This document shows, piece by piece, positions 37,457-45,800 of a stretch of 49,742 nucleotides of DNA (positions within the stretch are counted from its first letter, which is position 1; the number at the start of each line of letters is the position of its first letter). Made by a program: the position numbers and the translations under genes. Under the pieces are notes generated by a model. That model saw only the letters and a list, made by a program, of their open reading frames with translations. It did not search any database and was not told the DNA's origin. The stretch comes from Clostridiales bacterium (lineage in GTDB: Bacteria; Bacillota; Clostridia; Peptostreptococcales; NVVX01). The stretch covers positions 1-49,742 of the forward strand of contig JAJOKP010000072.1 of NCBI GenBank assembly GCA_021129775.1, given 5' to 3'.

Positions 37457-37547
37457 GGAAATCACAGGGATAAGGAAATCACAGGGATAGGAACCTTGAT
37501 TTGGATTTTAGTAACGATGCAAATCAAGGTTTCTGTCCCTATGATTT
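37457..37547. repeat. Hairpin element with tandem 17-bp repeat
   Basis: GGAAATCACAGGGATA occurs twice in tandem (37457-37472 and 37474-37489). The second copy begins a 28-base arm ending CCTTGATTTG that pairs with 37520-37547; the three non-identical positions all allow G-T pairing in RNA. The 16-base loop is AT-rich. It is not followed by a T-run. The ORF 37501-37695 overlapping it is not credible. Confidence 0.7.
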
Positions 37548-37759
37548 CAGTATTGACATATCAAAAGCAAAGTACAATGATTTTGGTTGTAATGGTTGCT
37601 ATCAACGTGCTGAAACATCTAATTTAACATTTCCTATTTTTATAACTTTTTGGCAACGGTGTAAAACTACTAATTCCTACGGTTATACCACTTAATGTTA
37701 CTATACTTTGTAGAACAGTTGCTATCATTTTTTTATTCATAACAAACTCATCTCCTTGA

Positions 37760-38828
37760 TTATTCAATATTAAAGCTACTCTTTAACGCTGAAATTAATT
37801 CTTCAAATTTAACTTTATTTAGTGTGTAATAAATCCTATTATCAGATTTTTTAATTTGAAGCAAGCCGACAGTTAAAAACTATTCTAAATGGTATTTTAT
37901 AGCAGGTGTACTAAATCCCAATGAATCTGCCATTTCAGTTAAATATTTAGGTCCTTGATTCATTTGCAGTAATATCTTTAATCGGGTTTCATCTGCTAAA
38001 ACTTTAAATATGCTGAGTTTTGAAAGTAATCCTTGGCTTCCAACACCCCATATTTGAACCATCTCTGGATATCTATATCCAATAAAAAGACATTTATTTT
38101 CAAAAAAAAAGAACTTCCAAATTCGAGAAAATAGCTAACGTGAACAATAAGGGGATTTCGCTCTTTAAATATATCTGTTGTAATTTTTTTGATAAAACAG
38201 GTAAAAGACTGTTAATAAATGATTGTTTTAGTTTCTCTTCATTATGAGTGATACATTGGTTAATGAGTTGATCTACCTCACTTTGTTTTTGTTTATAGAA
38301 GGTATTGTAATAATACCTCAATAGTGACAGCAATTCTTTTTTTATTAACTTAGGTTTACTCAGTATTTTAAAAACTCGCCACTTTCCTTCATCAGAGACT
38401 GAAAAGTACGTAGTTATAATATCAAACAGTTTCTCATCGTGCTGGAAGATAAAAAAATCGTCTCTCCACTTATCTTCGCAAGCAAAACGTAATAAATAAT
38501 TACCGATTTTTTCAGGCGATAATTTTTCAATATATGCAATGAGATTTTCAAAGTTTTTCTGTTCTCTTAATTCATTTACTATAAACAATAATCCTAACCC
38601 CAAAAAACCATCGTCGTTAAAATAGAATTCTAACAAATCTTTCATGGGAGTACTGATGGTGTTGAGAACTTCGTTGACCCAACTATCAATTTCCTCATCA
38701 ATAGCTAGACCATATTCCTTTGAAAGTTCGTGGTAACGATTATTCATACCAATCCTCAGTAAACTCATAAGCAGTTCCATAAGAGTTCCCGACTGGAGCT
38801 CAATTTTATCAAAATAATTTTCTTTCAT
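37760..38828 (-). pseudogene. ArsR-type winged-helix regulator with N-terminal domain, broken
   Basis: ATG 38828 (AAGGAG upstream) opens a helical N-terminal domain of about 240 residues ending LEVLFF-stop at a run of nine A (38102-38110). One base fewer continues ENKCLFIGYRYPEMVQIWG and enters the ArsR winged helix: FKVLADETRLKILLQMNQGPKYLTEMADSLGFSTPAIKYHLE. TAG then interrupts the wing, after which FLTVGLLQIKKSDNRIYYTLNKVKFEEL runs to the stop at 37760. Full length would be about 355 residues. It probably controlled itself and the amidohydrolase, which carries the same upstream motif. The DNA-binding domain cannot be made as written. Confidence 0.82.
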
Positions 38829-38846
38829 AACTCAGATCTCCTTGAT

Positions 38847-38906
38847 ACTATGCATAAGGACATATTTTTTTTAGTCCGGACATAGTTTATTTTTTAGAAA
38901 CATATT
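38847..38906 (-). promoter_or_regulatory. Shared upstream motif, copy 1 (before ArsR-type gene)
   Basis: ACTATGCATAAGGACATA, an A/T run, AGTCCGGACATAGTTTATTTTTTA. Two GGACATA direct repeats and an ACTATG/CATAGT inverted pair lie about 20 bases upstream of the start codon. Nearly the same sequence precedes the amidohydrolase gene, so both probably share an operator. Confidence 0.6.
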
Positions 38907-38928
38907 GTTACATGCTGTTCGGCGGAAC

Positions 38929-40377
38929 TTATAATTCTACGTCTTTACTATAAACTATATCCCCTCTTTTAATAACTAGATTGACATTGTTTAAGTTTGA
39001 TATTTTTTTCAATGGATTACTTTCCAAAACGACTATATTGCCAACCTTTCCTTCCTCAATAGTTCCCACTTTATCTATTATCCCTAATAGTTCTGCTGCA
39101 TTTTTTGTTGCTGTCTGGATAGCACTAAATTCACTCATACCGTTATTAATATATACTTCTAATTCTTTGTATAATTGACCATGCGGGACATAACCAGCGC
39201 CTCCTGCGCCACAATCAACTCCAGCAGCAATCTTAACTCCCTTTTCTATTGCTAGTTTTAAATTCTCAGGAAAATATTTTTGCTGTAATGGTTCCATTTC
39301 TTTGTAAAATTTACCCCAAATTCCACCATTTTTTATGTCATTTCTTAGCTGTTGCAAAGATTTTTTTCCATGAGAATGCAGCGGTTCTGGAATTAATTCT
39401 TTTATTTCTGCTGTTTCGAATAACTCGGGATTATCTATAATATTTTTCCAATTATAAAAAGCATATATCGTAGGCACCCAAAAAATTCCTTTTTCCTTCA
39501 TAAGATCGAAAGTTTTTTCACTCATTAACCCTATTGGAGAATGCTCTATACTATTTGCACCTGCAACTACCGCTTCATAAAATTCTTCAGGTCTATAAAT
39601 GTTATGGCAGGCAACTTTTAGATTTAGTTGGTAGGCTTCCTCAGTAATAGCTTTTAATATTTCGGGTTGCATGCTTGCCTCTATTTGTTCTTTTTTCAAG
39701 CCTTTCTGAAGTAATTCTAACTTCATTTTTTCTTCTTTTGCAAAAGGATAATAAGGGGAACCAGGAGTAATAGTTTTTATAAAATCTACCCCTTCTTTTT
39801 TAAGCCTTCTAACTATCTCTTTTGCTTCTTTCTCATTATTTACATCAATGGATAAACCGCGCACTCCAAATAATCGCTCTATGAAAAACCGCACAAAAGG
39901 GCTAAATGGCAAAAATGATAAAATGCTAAAATAACTATATGGTGTTGTAATAGCAGGGCCAGATGCTAAAATTCTAGGTCCTACAATTTTGCCTTGCGCC
40001 ACTTTTTTTCTATATTTAAAAATTCTATATCCTCGTACTCCAGGCATATTTCTAACAGTAGTAACTCCAGAACGTATCGTTATCAAGCAATTTCTTTTGA
40101 ATTTAGTGATTAATCTTTCGGCAAATGGTTTCATGAAATCGTCTACTCCAGATTGACAAAGATGGACATGAGAATCAATTAAACCAGGAATAACAGTTTT
40201 ACCCGAAAGTGTTATTATTTGTCCTCCTTTAGGTATTTCTAGTTCACCATATTTTCTTATTTTTTCTATAATACCATTCCTAATAATTATTACCATATTT
40301 TTTTGGATGTTATCCATGTTACCATCAATTAAATCAACATCTTTTAATACAAGTAGTTTTGCTTTTTGCTTTTTCAT
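38929..40377 (-). CDS. Amidohydrolase-superfamily enzyme (imidazolonepropionase/prolidase-like)
   Basis: 482 residues. The beta-barrel metal motif is GLIDSHVHL near residue 69. It is followed by GVTTVRNMPG, GPRILASGPAIT, a possible carboxylated Lys in GVDFIKT near 200, the metal His of VACHN and IEHSP, and the final Asp in GVDCGAG near 395. The end PLKKISNLNNVNLVIKRGDIVY is typical of this branch, which contains imidazolonepropionase-like dipeptidases and organophosphate acid anhydrolases. The substrate is not predictable. GGGGAGAAAAT precedes ATG 40377. It lacks a signal peptide and is intact, in contrast to the regulator beside it. Confidence 0.88.
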   Translation of the reverse strand: MKKQKAKLLVLKDVDLIDGNMDNIQKNMVIIIRNGIIEKIRKYGELEIPKGGQIITLSGKTVIPGLIDSHVHLCQSGVDDFMKPFAERLITKFKRNCLITIRSGVTTVRNMPGVRGYRIFKYRKKVAQGKIVGPRILASGPAITTPYSYFSILSFLPFSPFVRFFIERLFGVRGLSIDVNNEKEAKEIVRRLKKEGVDFIKTITPGSPYYPFAKEEKMKLELLQKGLKKEQIEASMQPEILKAITEEAYQLNLKVACHNIYRPEEFYEAVVAGANSIEHSPIGLMSEKTFDLMKEKGIFWVPTIYAFYNWKNIIDNPELFETAEIKELIPEPLHSHGKKSLQQLRNDIKNGGIWGKFYKEMEPLQQKYFPENLKLAIEKGVKIAAGVDCGAGGAGYVPHGQLYKELEVYINNGMSEFSAIQTATKNAAELLGIIDKVGTIEEGKVGNIVVLESNPLKKISNLNNVNLVIKRGDIVYSKDVEL

Positions 40378-40391
40378 ATATTTTCTCCCCG

Positions 40392-40446
40392 ACTATGTAT
40401 AAGGACATATTTTTTTCAGACCGAACATAGTTTATTTTTTAAAAAG
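40392..40446 (-). promoter_or_regulatory. Shared upstream motif, copy 2 (before amidohydrolase)
   Basis: ACTATGTATAAGGACATA, an A/T run, AGACCGAACATAGTTTATTTTTTA, matching 38847-38906 in sequence, spacing and orientation. The surrounding bases of the two genes differ, so the conservation is limited to the motif. Confidence 0.6.
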
Positions 40447-40883
40447 ATATCCGACGCAATAATTATCTTAGCAAGATTATTAGTGAAGTAAAATTCTTTT
40501 TTTCCTTGCAAAAACATTGTGTTTATTGCCCAAAAAGCATGCATGCTTTCTCATATCAAGTTAAACATATACTGAACTCATATATAATATATATTTAACA
40601 TCATATTAAACTAAATCAGATATGTGTCAAGATTTTGTTTTAATCTAATACGTCAATTTCATATTTTTTGCTAAAACGAAAAGCAGGAGAATAAGTAGTA
40701 CTGTACAATGAATGTACTAATTTCATTTATGTGAGAAAACATTGTTGACAATGATAGTTTCAAAAGCTCCACGAATCAATATAGAGAACAATTTAGAGGG
40801 TTCATGAAAATTCTTGTACTTAAGGATTTTGTTTTATATAATGATAAAATAGGATTTGTATCGCTTTAAACGGAAAGTTCAGC
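40447..40883. other. Intergenic region, AT-rich
   Basis: No ORF with a ribosome site is seen. It holds a GCATGCATGC palindrome near 40540 and a very AT-rich tract near 40580 that could contain the amidohydrolase promoter. A GCAGGAGAATAAGTA-like sequence near 40682 faintly resembles ones near 25206 and 32751. Confidence 0.4.
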
Positions 40884-40908
40884 TAGACAAGCCCCTGTCC
40901 TACTGTCT
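40884..40908 (-). repeat. CAGACAG-family repeat, inverted copy
   Basis: Read on the minus strand, CAGACAGTAGGACAGGGGCTTGTCT matches the core of the hairpin after pglZ (CAGACAGGGGGACAGGGACTTGTCT) at 22 of 25 positions. Related pieces lie at 25144 and 36986. Confidence 0.55.
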
Positions 40909-40933
40909 GTATTATTTGAAAGAGGTGTTTTTT

Positions 40934-41548
40934 GTGAGACTTTGGACTATCAAAGATATAAATGGATATAATGAATTAAAAGAAACTAAGATTTTACGTG
41001 GTAAAACTGAATATGTTGATGATGAGTTTAGGATGGCATATAATTGGATGATGGAGCAGATGAAAAATAAATTGAAATTTTCATTGACTAATTCATCAAC
41101 ATATCCAGTTTGGGCTTGGTATCAGTGGGGAGGAGCTAATAAAAAAAAGCCAGATTTAAGATGTAGTGGTTATGAGAAAAAAGGAAAGAAATTATTTAGA
41201 ATTGAAACTGAAATTGAAAAGGATAAAGTACTGTTATCTGATTTTGATTTATTTCATTATGTATTGAATTATTGGTATTTACCTAAAGATGAAGAAGATC
41301 AGAATATATTCGATAAGGAAATGAAGAAAAATAATATAACACTATTTGATTTGCAGAATTTTAATGAGAATTCAAAACTACTAGATGAATTGAGATTCAA
41401 AGTAGAAAAAAGTTGGAATCAAATATTTGATTTAGATATATATAATGAATATGTAGATACTACTGAACGTGAAAAATCAATACAAGCGACATTTTTGGAA
41501 CTACGATGGGAACAAGTAATTAATGTAAAAGAATTTATTGCAAGATAG
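40934..41548 (+). CDS. DUF3841 domain protein
   Basis: 204 residues. It begins RLWTIKDINGYNELKETKILRG and contains MAYNWMMEQMKNKL, YPVWAWYQWGG, KKPDLR and VLLSDFDLFHYVLNYWYLP, the typical DUF3841 phrases. The family is cytoplasmic, usually encoded as a single gene, and of unknown function. GTG 40934 follows GAGGTG; the ORF-track start at 40856 is too early. The protein is intact. Confidence 0.85.
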   Translation: MRLWTIKDINGYNELKETKILRGKTEYVDDEFRMAYNWMMEQMKNKLKFSLTNSSTYPVWAWYQWGGANKKKPDLRCSGYEKKGKKLFRIETEIEKDKVLLSDFDLFHYVLNYWYLPKDEEDQNIFDKEMKKNNITLFDLQNFNENSKLLDELRFKVEKSWNQIFDLDIYNEYVDTTEREKSIQATFLELRWEQVINVKEFIAR

Positions 41549-41820
41549 AACGTGTATGAGCATCTAATTATCAATTGCATTACACACGGTGTGATGGAAG
41601 AAACTACAGGCTTTCTATAGGCAATCATCATATCTGTTCCACTCTTTGAAATATAGGCGATGTCTTTTCTTACTGGACATAAAAAACCTACTATATAATT
41701 GACGCAGAATTTTAGTTATTGTATTTCTTGCCTTTCTTAATTGGATTTTAATGACAGTTTAATTATATTCTAATCTAAAAACTGTATCGTGTAGACATAA
41801 GAAAGAGAGGAGAGGTTTTA

Positions 41821-42618
41821 ATGATTGAAAAGAAGCCGATAGATTTTTATTATTTTTCTGGAACAGGTAATACATATTTGGTTGTGAAAGCTATGAAAGA
41901 TGCATTTGAAAAACACGAACTTGAGGTAAACTTACTACCTTTAGTTAGATTTACTGAAAGCGGATTTAATGAGAACAATATTGTCGGGCTTGCTTTTCCC
42001 GTAGCGGCACAAGGGACTTACCCTCTTTGTTGGGAGTTCTTAAATAAGTTGCCTCAAGTAAATGGTACACAAATTTTCATGGTGGACACTTTAGCAGGCA
42101 TTTCTGGTGGAATAGTGGGACCAGTAAAAAAAATTCTAAGAAAAAAAGGATTTACTACAATCGGTGCAAAAGAAATTAGAATGCCTAGTAACTATTTTAC
42201 TAAGGGAAAAAACAAAGAAAAAATTATTAAAATGATTAAAACTGGTAAAGGTGAGGCAAAGAAATTTGCGGATGATATAGTAAATGGAACTTCAGGATGG
42301 GCTCGTATTCCAGTATTTTCTGATTTACTATCTTTACTATCAAAAAGTAACATGGTGTGGCAATTTATGAGGAAAATGACTAATATTAAATTAGACACCA
42401 ACCTTTGTACACTGTGCGATCTTTGTGAGAAAGCCTGTCCTATTAATAACATCGTTTTAAAACCATATCCAACAATCAACAATAGATGCCAATTATGTCA
42501 GAAATGTATTGCTGTTTGCCCAACGGAAGCTTTAATATGTGCCTTTAAAAATAAAGATGGAAAGGCATATACTCCTTACAGGGCAAAAGGAGTGGCCCCC
42601 GATGAATTAATAGATTAG
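41821..42618 (+). CDS. EFR1-family flavodoxin/ferredoxin protein
   Basis: 265 residues. The N-terminal flavodoxin-like domain has the FMN phosphate loop SGTGNTY near residue 14. The C-terminal part has two [4Fe-4S] motifs, CTLCDLCEKACP and CQLCQKCIAVCP. This combination defines EFR1 ferrodoxins, cytoplasmic electron carriers common in Clostridia and other anaerobes. A GAGAGGAG site precedes the ATG. It is a single gene ending at a strong terminator. Confidence 0.92.
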   Translation: MIEKKPIDFYYFSGTGNTYLVVKAMKDAFEKHELEVNLLPLVRFTESGFNENNIVGLAFPVAAQGTYPLCWEFLNKLPQVNGTQIFMVDTLAGISGGIVGPVKKILRKKGFTTIGAKEIRMPSNYFTKGKNKEKIIKMIKTGKGEAKKFADDIVNGTSGWARIPVFSDLLSLLSKSNMVWQFMRKMTNIKLDTNLCTLCDLCEKACPINNIVLKPYPTINNRCQLCQKCIAVCPTEALICAFKNKDGKAYTPYRAKGVAPDELID

Positions 42619-42636
42619 CTTGAATAAATTAGCTTG

Positions 42637-42668
42637 AAATTTCTTGCGCAAGCAAGAAATTTTTTTGT
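42637..42668 (+). terminator. Terminator after EFR1 gene
   Basis: AAATTTCTTGC and GCAAGAAATTT form a perfect 11-bp stem around GCAA; the right arm runs directly into a T-tract. Confidence 0.88.
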
Positions 42669-42893
42669 TCTGATTTTGCATAACTGAAATGAAAATTTAA
42701 CTTTTTCTTAACACTACCTTTACCTTAGACAACCTAAAGTTAACATTGTTTTATTATACTAAAAGTGAGAATAAGTTTTGAAAATTACTGCGTTGGGATA
42801 ATGCAAGACAAAAAGGGGGGATAACACCAATCTGGCTAGAGGCAAGAATTCGGTAAGTAAAAGCACGGTAAAAATTGAGGAGGTATGGTAAAC

Positions 42894-45800
42894 ATGTTCA
42901 AAACGGTAAAAAGCAATATGTTAAAAGGTATAATTGGATTAGGGGTATTATTATTTGTTTTTGCAAGTATGTTTAGTATCTTTTTAACACCAGATGCACT
43001 GCAGAGCACAAACACAGAAGAAGTTAGTGTGGTTTATACAGAGCAACGCAACGTAATTTTTATCCATCCAGATGGAGCGAATGCTTCACATTTCACGGCT
43101 GCGCGTCTTTTTTTGCATGGCCCCGATGGGGAATTGAATTGGGATAAGCTACCAAATGTAGCGATATACAAGCCGCATATTTTAGACAATCTTCAAGCAG
43201 GATCAGTTGGTGGGGCAGTCGCTCATGCATCTGGTATTAAGTCAAACTTCAATTACTATGGTTTGGGTCCAGACAGAAATGAACTAACAACTATTACTGA
43301 AGAGGCTAGAGATGCAGGATTTGCTACAGCTTTAGTTAATAGTGGTACGATTACCGAACCAGGTACAGGTGTTTTTGTGGCGAATGTTGTATCTCGTAGA
43401 AATCATGCGGAAATCGCTCGCCAAATTATAGAATCAGATGTAGATGTAATACTTGGTGGCGGTGAACGTTGGTTTTTACCACAAGGAGCTACTGGAGTGC
43501 ATGGAGAAAGTGCACGTGAAGATGATCTTGATTTAATTCAAATTGCTAAAGACAAAGGATATACTGTTGTTTTTACAAGAGAAGAATTGTTAGCACTTGA
43601 TTTAGATAAGACTGAGAAACTGCTTGGTCTTTTTGCTCATCACCATACATTTAATGCTAAAACTGAAGAGCATCTTCTTGAGAATAACCTACCTCACTAC
43701 TGGGATTATAGTCCTACGCTAGCCGAAATGGTACAGGCAGCAATAGCAATCTCCTCTCGTAATGAAAAAGGATTTTTGCTAGTAGTGGAAGAAGAAGGTA
43801 CTGATAATTTTGCAGACGGAGCTAATAACGCTGAGGCAACTATGGTTGCTCTTGGGCGCGCAGACGACGCTATTGGCACAGCCATTGCTTTTGCTAAAGA
43901 AAGCCCTGGAACATTGGTAATTACAGCTGCTGATTCAGATGCTGGTGGTATGCAAATACTTGCTCCAGGACCTAGTAGAATAGATAGATGGGAAGGATTT
44001 GTCCCAGAAACAACAAATGCACCAGGGTGGCATGATCCATATGAAAACATGGCATCTGCTGATGGAATTGGCGGAACTGGCGGCAAACCGTTTAGCACAC
44101 CTTGCGGCAAATGGCAGTTTGGCATAAGTTGGGCTGGACAGAGTGACTTTGCTACTACTATGATTGCCAGAGCTTTTGGGGCTCGCGCAGAGTTAGTAGC
44201 TGGTAACATTGACAACACAGATATTTATCATATTATGAGAAAGGCTTTAGGTCTAGGAGAGAAGTCTCAAAAGATTACTATTATTCACACTAGCGACTTT
44301 CATGGGAGAGCGATACCGTATGGTAAAGCAGATGTTGAAGGTAAAGTTGGTGGACTCGCTCGTATTGCAACTGTAGTAAACAGAATAAGGGATGAAGGAC
44401 AGCCTGTATTGCTTCTTGATGCTGGAGATACAATTCATGGTACTGGGATAGCAGCTGCGACTAAAGGGAAAGTGTTAATAGATGCTATGAATCTTATGGG
44501 CTTTAATGCAATGACTGTAGGTAATCATGAATTCAATTGGGGGATGGAACCCTTATTTGCTAGTCGAGATGAAGCAGAATTTCCGTTTCTTTCTGCTAAT
44601 TTATTAGAAACGGCGACTGATGAATTATTGTTTGAACCTTATAAAATTATTGAGCAGGGTAATGTGAAAATAGGAATATTGGGTTTGTCGGCAAGAGCAA
44701 ACCGCCACCATGCGCCTGAAGTCAGAGAACTTGTGACTAATTTAGATGCAATTGAAGTCGCTAGTGAAATAGTTCCTGAGTTGCGCGAGAAAGTTGATAT
44801 ATTAGTAGTGCTTTCACATTTAGGTCATTTTAATGACCGTTTTTTAGCAGAATCAGTAGATGGTATTGACCTTATTTTAGGTGGGCATACTCACTGGCTA
44901 TTAACTGAACCAATAGAAATAAATGATACTTTGATTTTTGAAAACGGCTGGGGTGGCGAATATTTAAGTCGCATTGATTTGACAATTAGTGAAAATACTT
45001 TGGTAAGAGTTAACCATCAGCTAGTTCACATAAATGATTCAATAAAACCGCATATTGAAGTAGATAGAGTAATCAACAGAGCTTACGAAAAAGAAGAGAG
45101 TTTAACGAAGGTGATAGGAATATCAGAAACTGATATTGCAGGAGAGAAATACAACCCGTTTTGTCCTATAATGATGACATATATACCAGACGCCGAACCA
45201 GGTTCTTTTTGGTACAAACTAAACGCCGATATTAAAAGAGGAGCAATTACTTTTAACGATAGGCGTATGTCAACTGCTCTTTGGGAAACACCGCTAGGCA
45301 ATTTCATTGCAGATGCAATGCGCTATGAAGGTAAAACGGATATAGCTGTACAACGAGCAGGGCACATCCGCGAAGGGATAGTTAGTGGTAATATTAATAT
45401 GGATGATCTATACAGAGCCTTCCCTTATGATCACGAAATTGTTGTTTATGAATTGACGGGGGAACAATTAGTACAATTACTAGAGTTAAGCGTTAGCAAT
45501 TGGCCGAGACTACCCAATAGCAATTTTTTACAGGTATCAGGTGTAGAGTTTAGTTTCGATCTTTTACAAAATATAGGTGAGAGAGTGTTTGATATCAGTG
45601 TTAATGGAGACGAGCTAAATATAGATAAAAAATATACAATTGCAGTTACCTTGACTTCAGTTGAGCAGGTGCGTAGTTTGCGCGAAATATTCGAACAAGG
45701 CAGATTTAGGCGCAATACTAGAGTTTTCGTACGAGATGCGATGGCAGCGTACTTAGCTGCGCACACGCCAATTGCACCAAAAGTTGAAGATAGAATAGTA

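Noticed and set aside
37501-37695. ORF of 64 aa
   Set aside because: It begins in the loop of the 37476-37547 hairpin and shows no start signal.
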